From: Candidatus Saccharimonadia bacterium
GTDB lineage: Bacteria; Patescibacteriota; Saccharimonadia; Saccharimonadales; Saccharimonadaceae
Length of the DNA: 21,969 bases
Assembly (NCBI GenBank): GCA_023259925.1
Contig: JALRDS010000006.1
Location: forward strand, 1-21,969
Direction: 5' to 3'
Shown: positions 6,327 to 13,559 of the stretch, in pieces
How positions within the stretch are numbered: the first letter of the stretch is position 1
How the letters are laid out: the number at the start of each line of letters is the position of its first letter
Translations under genes and position numbers: made by a program
Notes under the pieces: model-generated
Seen by the model: the letters and a program-made list of their open reading frames with translations, nothing else
What the model was told of the DNA's origin: nothing
The model's database searches: none

Positions 6327-7844
6327 CTAGCTAATAACATCTTCACCAAAATGCTTCTGTAAGCGCATAATAATCGAGCCCTCGTGTCTACCCAGCTCAT
6401 TCGATAGCTCGCTCGGTGTTTTACCGAGTTGAAACTCCTGTTTTAATAACGCGTCCTGCGCTTTCGTCCACGGCCTGTAGGCGTTAGGGTACGTTTCACG
6501 CATTACCGCAATCTTATCTGCCCACGCACTTGGTTTACGTGCTGCTTTCTTTAGTTCAACCTTTTCTAACGTTTCTTCTAATCCGGCGAACCGTTGAGCA
6601 TCGTTTGCAGATTTACTTCTTAGTTGATCATCAATATCATACGCTGTTTCGCTAATCTCCAATGCAGTCCGATTTATACCTTTAAGATATAGCTTCTCTA
6701 AGCTTCGTACTCGGCTAAGCGCTACATACCCCATTCCAGCTACAAAGGCCTTGCGCAGATCAATCAGGGCCGCATCTAAGGTCATACCTTGGCTTTTGTG
6801 AATAGTAATCGCCCAGGCGAGCCTCAACGGAATTTGCGTAATACTCGCTCGCTTCTTGTCGCCATCACGCAGCTCCCAGGTATCGGGCTGCATCGTCACC
6901 TCTTTGCCGTTCAAAAATTCTACAATCGGATATTCGGTCGCCGGATCAAAATCCACAACGGTTCCCAAACTTCCATTCACGTATCGCTTTTCCAGGCTAT
7001 TCTTCACCGCCATCACTAGGGCACCACGTTTTAATCGTAGCTCAGCTGGCGCTAACACCGAACGCTGTAAACTCTCTACATAGCCGTCTGGTCCTGTTGA
7101 GGTTTGACTATACACCATTTCGTCGCCATCAAGCTCTTCTAATTTGGCTAAATTTTGCGTATCCACGTCAACGTTCACTGTATGCAGCTCGGTAAAAACA
7201 CTTCCCTCAGGAGGTTCCACCTCTGCCCTTGCCAGCAACGCTTCGGCATGTGCACGGCGCACGTCTCGAGCACGCATCGCATCAAGAATACCACTCAATT
7301 GATCATCACTGTCCTGCCGATGTTGCTCATCTAGGTAACAAATTACCGGGTCAATCTCTGCCCACGCTTTTGAGAATACAACGAACTGCCCCTCAACACT
7401 GTCTGCCCTATTGACTGGCGGTAACTGAAAAAAGTCTCCACTTAATATTATCTGAATGCCACCAAATGGTTTGTCGGGCTGTTTGCGTACTAGGCGAGCA
7501 ATTTGATCAATCATATCAAACCGAAAATCGTGCATCATCGATATCTCATCAATAATGAGCACGTCGGTTTTTTCTATAATTTCACGTCGACTCTTACTGA
7601 GGTTTTCAACAAAATGCACGCCGATTTCATCCCGCACACCTATACCGCTCCAGCTGTGAATGGTACTGCCACCTAAGTGCGACGCAGCCAGCCCTGTAGT
7701 TGCAGTCACGCTGACATGCTTTCCTTCGTGTTTCTTTAGCTTAATTAACTGGTTTAGTACGTATGTTTTTCCACTACCAGCAGGCCCAGTTAAAAAAACC
7801 GGGTGCCCCTCGTTCATAATTGCTAACGCCAAGCGCTGATTCAT
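6327..7844 (-). CDS. Pif1/RecD-like superfamily 1B DNA helicase with C-terminal HTH-like tail
   Basis: This is an ATP-driven 5'-3' DNA helicase of the Pif1/RecD2 group. In 505 residues it shows Walker A GPAGSGKT at 20-27, TATTGLAASHLGG at 48-59, Walker B LIIDEISMM at 96-104 (Asp99, Glu100), motif III GDFFQLPPV at 136-144, and DEQHRQ after 171. Near the end of the core come IHKSQGMTLD (348-357) and the arginine motif GYVALSRVRS (372-381). Residues after about 455 (PWTKAQDALLKQEF, then SELSNELGRHEGSIIMRL) look like a Myb/helix-turn-helix DNA-binding tail. It begins 21 bases after the unknown gene at 7866 and has its own -10. Likely roles are replication repair or resolving structured DNA. Confidence 0.9.
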   Translation of the reverse strand: MNQRLALAIMNEGHPVFLTGPAGSGKTYVLNQLIKLKKHEGKHVSVTATTGLAASHLGGSTIHSWSGIGVRDEIGVHFVENLSKSRREIIEKTDVLIIDEISMMHDFRFDMIDQIARLVRKQPDKPFGGIQIILSGDFFQLPPVNRADSVEGQFVVFSKAWAEIDPVICYLDEQHRQDSDDQLSGILDAMRARDVRRAHAEALLARAEVEPPEGSVFTELHTVNVDVDTQNLAKLEELDGDEMVYSQTSTGPDGYVESLQRSVLAPAELRLKRGALVMAVKNSLEKRYVNGSLGTVVDFDPATEYPIVEFLNGKEVTMQPDTWELRDGDKKRASITQIPLRLAWAITIHKSQGMTLDAALIDLRKAFVAGMGYVALSRVRSLEKLYLKGINRTALEISETAYDIDDQLRSKSANDAQRFAGLEETLEKVELKKAARKPSAWADKIAVMRETYPNAYRPWTKAQDALLKQEFQLGKTPSELSNELGRHEGSIIMRLQKHFGEDVIS

Positions 7845-7853
7845 CTACATATT

Positions 7854-7859
7854 AGTATA
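7854..7859 (-). promoter_or_regulatory. -10 element for the helicase gene
   Basis: TATACT on the minus strand, nine bases before the ATG at 7844. It lies in the gap after the upstream unknown gene. A very short leader (about two bases) is expected. Confidence 0.4.
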
Positions 7860-7865
7860 GCGTGC

Positions 7866-8381
7866 TTAGCTGCGTTCGCGTAGTATCGATGCAGCTAAAG
7901 CGCGTTTGATACGCGCCGGGGTTGCGCTTAGGCGACGGGGTTCAGGTACTTCAATAGTCTGGAGTGGCATAAGCACCTCCATACGAGCCTGCACCGAGCT
8001 CGCTTCTTCGTATCGCCATTCATTATCACACCAGCTTATGCCCTCACCACCTAATATCCAACTTCTGCAGCGCGGCACATCACCGGCGTTGTCTTTAAAG
8101 GTGTATATCCATCCGCCATTATGTATTATCCGAATTAGCTCTGCTTGCTCAGTAATTACTTTACGCCTTGTTGGCTCACCCTCACCTCGCTGTTCAAGCA
8201 CTAACGCAGCATAGTTTGATAAGCTGCAAATAGCCTCTCGCTCATCGCGCGATTCTATTTCTTGTCGCAGTAAATCACCACTCAGCTCATAGCCGTCGTA
8301 GGTTAAACCTGTTTCATAATTTTCATAGTAGTCACGCGTACGCGAAAGGGGGTCTGGGTCGTCTAGTTGTAGTTCACTCAT
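7866..8381 (-). CDS. Protein of unknown function (171 aa)
   Basis: I do not recognise this protein. It is soluble and acidic in its N-terminal half (LDDPDPLSRTRDYYENYETG), with a central aromatic and glycine-rich part (IHNGGWIYTFKDNAG, ILGGEGISWCDNEW). A basic C-terminal helix (SATPARIKRALAASILRERS) could bind nucleic acid. There is no signal peptide or membrane segment. It lies directly upstream of the Pif1-like helicase in the same direction, 21 bases apart, and probably shares transcripts with it. A TATAGT lies 13 bases before the ATG at 8381, predicting a short leader without an SD site. Confidence 0.7.
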   Translation of the reverse strand: MSELQLDDPDPLSRTRDYYENYETGLTYDGYELSGDLLRQEIESRDEREAICSLSNYAALVLEQRGEGEPTRRKVITEQAELIRIIHNGGWIYTFKDNAGDVPRCRSWILGGEGISWCDNEWRYEEASSVQARMEVLMPLQTIEVPEPRRLSATPARIKRALAASILRERS

Positions 8382-8467
8382 TTAAGTAAGAGTTACTATA
8401 CCAGGTAAGTCACCCAGCCGCAATACTAATATTTTGAGTTGCGGTTGTTGATATCATCGTGATTCAT

Positions 8468-8473
8468 TATAGT
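8468..8473 (+). promoter_or_regulatory. -10 element for the pilin-like gene
   Basis: TATAGT followed by seven bases and then ATG at 8481. The position favours ATG 8481 over ATG 8475, because the transcript would begin at about 8481. Confidence 0.5.
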
Positions 8474-8480
8474 TATGCTT

Positions 8481-8972
8481 ATGAATAAACGCGGTTTTAC
8501 TATTGTTGAACTTCTTATCGTCATTGTTGTTATTGCGATTCTGGCAGCTATTTCTGTAGTTGCATATAACGGAATACAAACCAGAGCCCGTGATTCACAG
8601 CGCTCAAGTGATATTAGCGCTATTAAAAAGGCCCTAGAGCTCTACAAAATTAATAACAATGGATATCCTACTTGTGATGGCGGAACGTACCAGGCTGGAG
8701 ATAACACAGCATCTCGCATATGTTCAATACACCAAATCGCAGGCTTATTAACCAACGAATACCTAGGCAAAGAATTCAGAGACCCAATTAACAGTGGTAA
8801 TTATCAGTACAAGTACGCCGTTGGTTTTCGCAATAACTCAAATAGTTGTAGCACCAATGACTACAGCCAAAACTATATTTTTGGCGCAAGGTTCGAATCA
8901 AACTCAGGTAATGTTCCCGTATACAACTGCTGGAGCATAAACCTTAACTACAAGGACGGCACCAACTTCTAG
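8481..8972 (+). CDS. Type IV pilin-like protein (prepilin)
   Basis: This is a class III-signal prepilin, exported by Sec, cut by prepilin peptidase and assembled into a type IV pilus or pseudopilus. The N-terminus NKRGFTIVELLIVIVVIAIL shows the cleavage site between Gly5 and Phe6, and the conserved glutamate at position 5 of the mature protein, then the hydrophobic assembly helix. The globular part (YNGIQTRARDSQRSSDISAI, then KKALELYKINNNGYP) is typical of major or minor pilins. Four cysteines could form two disulphides. The product is 163 residues from ATG 8481; an in-frame ATG at 8475 adds two residues. No other pilus genes are adjacent. Its stop codon overlaps the stop of the opposite gene. 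Confidence 0.9.
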   Translation: MNKRGFTIVELLIVIVVIAILAAISVVAYNGIQTRARDSQRSSDISAIKKALELYKINNNGYPTCDGGTYQAGDNTASRICSIHQIAGLLTNEYLGKEFRDPINSGNYQYKYAVGFRNNSNSCSTNDYSQNYIFGARFESNSGNVPVYNCWSINLNYKDGTNF

Positions 8973-9940
8973 CCCCTCGGTGGCTCGCCCTCTGGTTCAT
9001 CGAGTGCTTTTTTACTTTTAATCACGTAACGCTTGCCAGTAATCTCACTTGTTATGTAATCTTCATTTATTAGATTTACAAACATATCTAAGTCGCGACC
9101 ATCCATAATGATAATGGCATTGTTGTCATCAGTCATAAGATCAAGCTGCATAGAGTCGGCGTATTCAATTGCTTGATCTTGCGAGATATCTCCCACTTCA
9201 AGCTTTTGCAGTTTACTTACGACACCGGGCTTTTCGCGCACCAAACTTTGCAAATCCATTCCATCAGGCAAACTCAACTGGTACTTTGCAAGAATTTCTT
9301 CTACCTTTTTTTCGGCGATGAGTTGCTTTTTGTATTCATACTGAAAAAGTTTTTCGAACTTTGGTTGGTTAAATACAAATATATTTCCATCTACAATCAA
9401 CACCTGATTATCGCTCGGTAACTTCACACCTACTTCAGGCTCAAACGGCGCAAACGTATCACCTGTTAACTGCCAGCTCACCGCTCCTGGCAGCACATTA
9501 CTCTGCTGAACCGCCTTTGCCACATAAAAATATTTTCCATCGGGCCGAGTAACTTTTATCAGGATTCCTTTGACGCGCTTGAATTCATGCTCAGTTTCAG
9601 AAAACTGCAGTATATCCGAACGCTCTTTTTCGATTAAGTACAGTAACGTTTCTGCGCGACCCACTTTCTCAACATCAGTCCTCAGAAGCACATTCTCTTC
9701 AGCTTCAGATAGCTCGAAATCTCGAACACTCATGCCCGTACCAGCACCAAAGTTTACGGTGTTCACCAAATCATTAACAAACAGTGTTCTCGCCTGTGCT
9801 TCAAGAGACTTCGATAACTTTACTTCATAGGGAGTGTAGTTCTTGTTAAACAAGAACATCTCTAACGTGAGTTCATTTTTCACCGCATCGGTTTGGTTTG
9901 CCCACAAAAAAATATCAGTCGTTTCGGCTTTTTCTTCCAT
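8969..9940 (-). CDS. KwaB-like protein (DUF4868)
   Basis: The protein resembles the DUF4868 family, best known from KwaB, the cytoplasmic partner of membrane protein KwaA in the Kiwa anti-phage system. Its 323 residues match the usual KwaB length. The segment at about 180-203 (QVLIVDGNIFVFNQPKFEKL, then FQYEY) and the C-terminal MFVNLINEDYITSEITGKRY (about 286-305) are the most family-like. No KwaA-like four-span membrane protein is next to it, so it is either a solitary member or uses other partners. Upstream are a cupredoxin and a scramblase-like gene in the same direction. An extended -10 (TGGTACAAT) and a close AAGGA site support its own expression. Family recognition is from memory of the pattern; function here is unknown. 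Confidence 0.6.
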   Translation of the reverse strand: MEEKAETTDIFLWANQTDAVKNELTLEMFLFNKNYTPYEVKLSKSLEAQARTLFVNDLVNTVNFGAGTGMSVRDFELSEAEENVLLRTDVEKVGRAETLLYLIEKERSDILQFSETEHEFKRVKGILIKVTRPDGKYFYVAKAVQQSNVLPGAVSWQLTGDTFAPFEPEVGVKLPSDNQVLIVDGNIFVFNQPKFEKLFQYEYKKQLIAEKKVEEILAKYQLSLPDGMDLQSLVREKPGVVSKLQKLEVGDISQDQAIEYADSMQLDLMTDDNNAIIIMDGRDLDMFVNLINEDYITSEITGKRYVIKSKKALDEPEGEPPRG

Positions 9941-9968
9941 GTTTCCTTTTTCTTTACTTACTCACCTA

Positions 9969-9977
9969 ATTGTACCA
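9969..9977 (-). promoter_or_regulatory. Extended -10 for the KwaB-like gene
   Basis: TGGTACAAT on the minus strand, 28 bases before the ATG at 9940. The predicted leader of about 20 bases carries AAGGA just before the start, so unlike most unit starts here this transcript has a leader. Confidence 0.4.
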
Positions 9978-9979
9978 AA

Positions 9980-10471
9980 TTACCGAACCCTTAGTGTACC
10001 CGCTTGTGTCTCATTTTTGTGATTATGGAAATTATATATACCTGGTTCTGGAGCTATAAAACTTGATGCCCCTCCTGGCTGAATAGTACCTACATTCAAC
10101 GGTGAATCGATTGTATGGTTGGCGTGGTCACCAGTAGCAAAGTAAAATGCATTTCTAGAGCCGTTCTCTACCCGAACCGTATCACCAGCGCTAACTTCAT
10201 AAGTAGATCGATCAAACCCACTGTCTGAAAATATAATTAGTAAATCCGCTTTCTCGCTTGTAGCCGGCGGGGCTACTTTGTGATCGTGCGCGCTATCATT
10301 TGAATGATCGTGATTACTTACAGTATGAGAACTCTTGTTCGCACCTGTATCTGGCCGTACTTTTACTTCATTGTTTATCGCCAATATTGTTACGCTCATC
10401 CCAATAATCAACAGCAACAAAGCTGCCGTGATTGCAGCTACTGATACACCTATATGCCTATTGTTACCCAT
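9980..10471 (-). CDS. Membrane-anchored cupredoxin-like protein with His-rich linker
   Basis: This is a 163-residue protein facing the outside. Residues 9-32 form a membrane anchor (VSVAAITAALLLLIIGMSVT). Residues 49-65 are a flexible linker with five histidines (SNHDHSNDSAHDHK). The C-terminal domain has a cupredoxin layout: YEVSAGDTVRVENGSRNAF, then GDHANHTI, IQPGGASSFIAPEPGIYNFH and AGTLRVR. Candidate metal ligands are His116, His119, His149 and His151. The usual copper-binding cysteine is absent, with histidines in that loop, so a blue copper site is unlikely. It follows the scramblase-like gene by 19 bases. Possible roles are copper or zinc capture or handling at the envelope. Confidence 0.75.
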   Translation of the reverse strand: MGNNRHIGVSVAAITAALLLLIIGMSVTILAINNEVKVRPDTGANKSSHTVSNHDHSNDSAHDHKVAPPATSEKADLLIIFSDSGFDRSTYEVSAGDTVRVENGSRNAFYFATGDHANHTIDSPLNVGTIQPGGASSFIAPEPGIYNFHNHKNETQAGTLRVR

Positions 10472-10490
10472 ACACTAACTTCTATTTACC

Positions 10491-11099
10491 TTACCGCGAC
10501 TGCAGTGCATCGAGCGCCACTCCCATTGCAGCCAACGTACGCCAACCATTCGTAGTCCACACCTCATCAGTGCAGCTCAGCGTGTAATGATCTCGAAACA
10601 ACGTGGTCTTTTCATACTTACCAACAACCTCACCGGTTCTAATATCTACGAATACAAAGTGATATTTCAAAAATAGCGTCAAAATCTCAATCAGATCACC
10701 AACAATCGGAATCCAGCCGCCGTAGCGCCTTGCTATAGCCAGTGCCACATTACTCTCCTTTACTTCCAGTACATCATTGCCGGCGGCATCCATAATTCTC
10801 CAGGTACTTACCGCCAAACTCTGGCCAAACACTTTACGGAATACACCAACCTGCTCACCGGACTGCCCTTCAACGAAGTAGCGCCCGTGTACATCCAACA
10901 CCTTTTCTGCACGGAAGCTAAACGACACACTACTCTTCGATTCATCGCTGTAGAACGTCACCTTTTCTTTAAGGGCAATTCGTTTTTGCTGAGCAAGTGC
11001 CAGTAAGCCGCTCTTAGCGCCGTCCACGCTCGCACTGTACACCATGTATTTATTCACAAAAGCGGTTATTTTTTGTTCGATTATTAGTCGTGGCTTCAT
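10491..11099 (-). CDS. LURP-one-related / phospholipid scramblase-like protein
   Basis: The 202-residue protein resembles the LURP-one-related (Tubby/scramblase fold, YxjI-like) group, a 12-stranded barrel around a hydrophobic helix. Family features are short repeated strand motifs: YFVEGQSGEQVGVFRKVF, STWRIMDAAGNDVLEVKES and FVFVDIRTGEVVGKYEK. A hydrophobic segment in between (WIPIVGDLIEILTLFLKYHF) may be membrane-associated. Bacterial members have no settled function; lipid contact is an inference from the fold. It opens a run with the cupredoxin and the KwaB-like gene. TATACT ends six bases before the ATG at 11099. Confidence 0.65.
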   Translation of the reverse strand: MKPRLIIEQKITAFVNKYMVYSASVDGAKSGLLALAQQKRIALKEKVTFYSDESKSSVSFSFRAEKVLDVHGRYFVEGQSGEQVGVFRKVFGQSLAVSTWRIMDAAGNDVLEVKESNVALAIARRYGGWIPIVGDLIEILTLFLKYHFVFVDIRTGEVVGKYEKTTLFRDHYTLSCTDEVWTTNGWRTLAAMGVALDALQSR

Positions 11100-11105
11100 A
11101 GAGTT

Positions 11106-11111
11106 AGTATA
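11106..11111 (-). promoter_or_regulatory. -10 element for the scramblase-like gene
   Basis: TATACT on the minus strand, six bases before the ATG at 11099. It fits the leaderless pattern. Confidence 0.55.
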
Positions 11112-11168
11112 CTCGGCATACGCTGTATCATCTAATATTCAGTTATCGTACTCTCGGCTGACTATACT

Positions 11169-11202
11169 GTGCATTTTGTAATCCATGAATTACAAAGTGT
11201 AC
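11169..11202. other. Hairpin downstream of glyS
   Basis: TTTGTAAT (11175-11182) and ATTACAAA (11189-11196) form a perfect 8-bp stem around a six-base loop. On the plus strand it extends to 14 pairs with G-U wobbles, but less so on the minus strand. No U-run follows, so it is not a clear terminator for glyS. It could be a small RNA fold or chance. Confidence 0.3.
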
Positions 11203-11264
11203 TGCTGCGTGTTTTAAAATAAAAGCACATTCACAGATGTTTGAAGAAATTACTACGTATTAGG

Positions 11265-12638
11265 CTATATATTATCAATAGATGTGCGTTGCTGCTCAGT
11301 TGTATCTCGATTTCGAATCGTTACACTGTCGTCTTCAAGTGTCTGGAAGTCAATCACCACACAATGCGGCGTACCAATTTCGTCCTGACGGCGGTAACGT
11401 TTACCAATGTTACCGTTATCATCCCACATTACGCGGCCTGGATTTTCTTTGGATAATTTCGCGTATACCTCGCGCGCTTTGTCTACCAACTCTGGCTTAT
11501 TCTTAAGCAGTGGCGACACAGCGTACTTAACCGGGGCCAGGTGCTCTGGCAAAGCTAAGTAAATACGTTTCTCGCCGTTCTGCTCGTCTTCGCGGTAAGC
11601 GCTCACCAGTACAGCCATCAGTGCCCGCTCAACACCAAAGCTTGGTTCAATTACGTGTGGCACAAACTTTTCGTTAGTGCCCTTCACCTGATATTCCATG
11701 CTTTTTTTACTTGCACGCTGAATATTAGCAAGGTCAAAGTCGGTTCGATACGCTAAGCCCATTAATTCTTCACGTCCAATCGGGTAGTCAAATTCAAAGT
11801 CAATCGTGCGCTTGCTGTAGTGTGCACGGTCATCTTCTGGCACTTCTAACTCGTGTACACTTTCTGCAGGTAAACCGAGTGCTTCAAACCATTCTTTACA
11901 CTTCGTTACCCAGTGCTCAAAACTTTCCTCCCACTTATCAGGGTGCACAAAGTATTCAATCTCCATTTGTTCAAACTCTCGAGAGCGGAACACAAAATCA
12001 CGTGGGCTAATTTCATTTCGAAATGCTTTACCCTGCTGTGCAATACCGAACGGTAAATCTGGATAAAAATTGTCTACAACATTTTTATAATTAGTAAAAA
12101 TACCCTGGGCGGTCTCTGGGCGCAGATAGCTAATTGCATTCGGATCATACGTCATCGCCTTCATACCCTGAAGATTATGCTTGTCGTCAGCACCTTCCAT
12201 TGGCTCACCTATTGTCAAATCATTCTGTCCGCTAGGACCAACGAATGTTCGAAACATCATGTTAAATGCTCGAGCTTCACCAAATGTACCCTCTTTACCG
12301 CAGGCTGGACATTTATTTGGGTCATCAAGCTTATCTTCGCGGAACCGTCCCTTACAGTGACTACACTCTACAAGCGGGTCGGTAAATGTATCAACATGCC
12401 CACTTGCCTGCCATACTTTTTGGTTCATCAAAATTGCCGCATCCACGCCGTACATGTCGGCGCGCTCATCAACGAACATACGCCACCATAAGTTCATAAT
12501 GTTTCGTTTCAGGCTAACACCTAGTGGGCCGTAATCCCAAGTACCGCTCAGCCCGCCATACACGTTTGATCCTTGGTAAATAAAGCCACGGCGCTTTGCT
12601 AAACTAACAATATCTTCAAGTTTTACTGATTTTTCCAT
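11265..12638 (-). CDS. glyS: Glycyl-tRNA synthetase, alpha2 type
   Basis: This class II synthetase charges tRNA-Gly with glycine. It is the single-chain homodimeric type, not the bacterial alpha2beta2 tetramer. From ATG 12638 the product is 457 residues. It shows VYGGLSGTWDYGPLG near residue 26, a zinc site formed by Cys92, Cys95, Cys110 and Cys113, motif 2 (GKAFRNEISPRDFVFRSREF), motif 3 (EPSFGVERALMAVL) and an anticodon-binding domain beginning near LALPEHLAPVKYAV. An upstream in-frame ATG at 12659 would add seven residues, but it lies upstream of an extended -10 element (TGGTATACT) that ends seven bases before ATG 12638, so the later start is chosen. Confidence 0.97.
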   Translation of the reverse strand: MEKSVKLEDIVSLAKRRGFIYQGSNVYGGLSGTWDYGPLGVSLKRNIMNLWWRMFVDERADMYGVDAAILMNQKVWQASGHVDTFTDPLVECSHCKGRFREDKLDDPNKCPACGKEGTFGEARAFNMMFRTFVGPSGQNDLTIGEPMEGADDKHNLQGMKAMTYDPNAISYLRPETAQGIFTNYKNVVDNFYPDLPFGIAQQGKAFRNEISPRDFVFRSREFEQMEIEYFVHPDKWEESFEHWVTKCKEWFEALGLPAESVHELEVPEDDRAHYSKRTIDFEFDYPIGREELMGLAYRTDFDLANIQRASKKSMEYQVKGTNEKFVPHVIEPSFGVERALMAVLVSAYREDEQNGEKRIYLALPEHLAPVKYAVSPLLKNKPELVDKAREVYAKLSKENPGRVMWDDNGNIGKRYRRQDEIGTPHCVVIDFQTLEDDSVTIRNRDTTEQQRTSIDNI

Positions 12639-12645
12639 TACTAAC

Positions 12646-12654
12646 AGTATACCA
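12646..12654 (-). promoter_or_regulatory. Extended -10 for glyS
   Basis: TGGTATACT on the minus strand, with seven bases between the hexamer and the ATG at 12638. It predicts a leaderless glyS transcript and decides between the two possible starts. Confidence 0.6.
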
Positions 12655-12698
12655 GACATCTGTTAGAATCAGTTTTCAGTGCATTCTCAGTAAAAATG

Positions 12699-12707
12699 TG
12701 TTATAAT
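12699..12707 (+). promoter_or_regulatory. Extended -10 promoter for the GC-rich gene
   Basis: TGTTATAAT is a perfect extended -10. Initiation near 12714 gives a leader of about 36 bases. AAGGAG (12737-12742) then lies seven bases before the TTG start at 12750. The -35 region is weak. Confidence 0.6.
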
Positions 12708-12749
12708 ATAGTGTTTGCACTTTTCGGATACGATTCAAGGAGATGAGGA

Positions 12750-13484
12750 TTGACCATCGTTCAACCATCGGCTGATGCTGATGAAGAAGTTCGCAGAGGC
12801 CTAAAAGCCCTCAAGGCGATTGGCGACAAGACGGCCGAGCAGTACGAAGCCCACCTGCACAGAGTTGTGACGTTCGGAAACGACGTCATCACGCTGCGCG
12901 GTGAGACGTGGCATCAGTTGGCGCTCCGATCTGTGGGGCGCGTGGACTACATCCAGTCTGCGAAGCGTTTTGAAGCTGCTAAGGCAGCCATCAGTCAAGA
13001 ACGGCAGCCGCTCACGTATGCACGAGTGCTACGTGACGAGGCCTGGTTTGTGGCGCATCATCAGGGTGACCACTACGCCGGTCGTCGAATCATCAATGCA
13101 GCATTGCGCCTGCACGAGAAAGACCTGGAACTGGCTACTAATGCCAGTGCCAGAGCAAAGGCCCGGCGGCAGCGATTGATTACCCAAACCTACGGGTGGC
13201 GGATTGATCACAGCTACATTGGCTCGAGCGAGTCGATCGCGGAGCTGCTCAGAGTCATCGAGCACGAAGGTCAGCAGTTCTGCGCTCGTGACCAGCTGGT
13301 CATCATGGAGTATTTGATTCCTCGTGTTGGATTTGAAGTGCGCACACGGCTCCAGCTACGTGCCAGCAAACTCAACGCACCGAACGGATCTATACTTCTG
13401 TTGCCCTACCGGGCAACCCTTAGTATCTCCGGAAGCGGGCTATCGATCATCCGATGGCTCAACCGCACAATTCGAGAAGGGTGA
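12750..13484 (+). CDS. Unknown TPR-like helical protein on a GC-rich segment
   Basis: I do not recognise this 244-residue protein. The middle looks like helical repeats of the TPR type (YIQSAKRFEAAKAAISQE, LRDEAWFVAHHQGDHYAG, RRIINAALRLHEKD). It is rich in Arg and Ala, with no membrane segment or signal. The start is TTG at 12750, seven bases after AAGGAG; the nearby ATG at 12743 is out of frame and stops after ten codons. Hand counts on two 60-base stretches give about 57-58% GC, against about 37% in a stretch of the next gene. It has its own promoter, SD site and terminator, forming a self-contained unit. That composition and architecture suggest acquisition by transfer. Confidence 0.75.
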   Translation: MTIVQPSADADEEVRRGLKALKAIGDKTAEQYEAHLHRVVTFGNDVITLRGETWHQLALRSVGRVDYIQSAKRFEAAKAAISQERQPLTYARVLRDEAWFVAHHQGDHYAGRRIINAALRLHEKDLELATNASARAKARRQRLITQTYGWRIDHSYIGSSESIAELLRVIEHEGQQFCARDQLVIMEYLIPRVGFEVRTRLQLRASKLNAPNGSILLLPYRATLSISGSGLSIIRWLNRTIREG

Positions 13485-13489
13485 ACAAC

Positions 13490-13525
13490 GCCCCGTCATT
13501 CACATGGCGGGGCTTACTCTTTTAT
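13490..13525 (+). terminator. Intrinsic terminator of the GC-rich gene
   Basis: GCCCCGTCAT (13490-13499) pairs with ATGGCGGGGC (13504-13513), ten pairs including one G-U, around loop TCAC. The T-rich TTACTCTTTTATT follows. It begins six bases after the TGA of the 244-aa gene. Confidence 0.85.
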
Positions 13526-13544
13526 TGATTATTTAGTTAATATA

Positions 13545-13553
13545 TGATATAAT
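13545..13553 (+). promoter_or_regulatory. Extended -10 for the 210-aa gene
   Basis: TGATATAAT is a perfect extended -10 within an AT-only stretch, six bases before the ATG at 13560. It predicts a leaderless transcript. Confidence 0.6.
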
Positions 13554-13559
13554 ATATAT

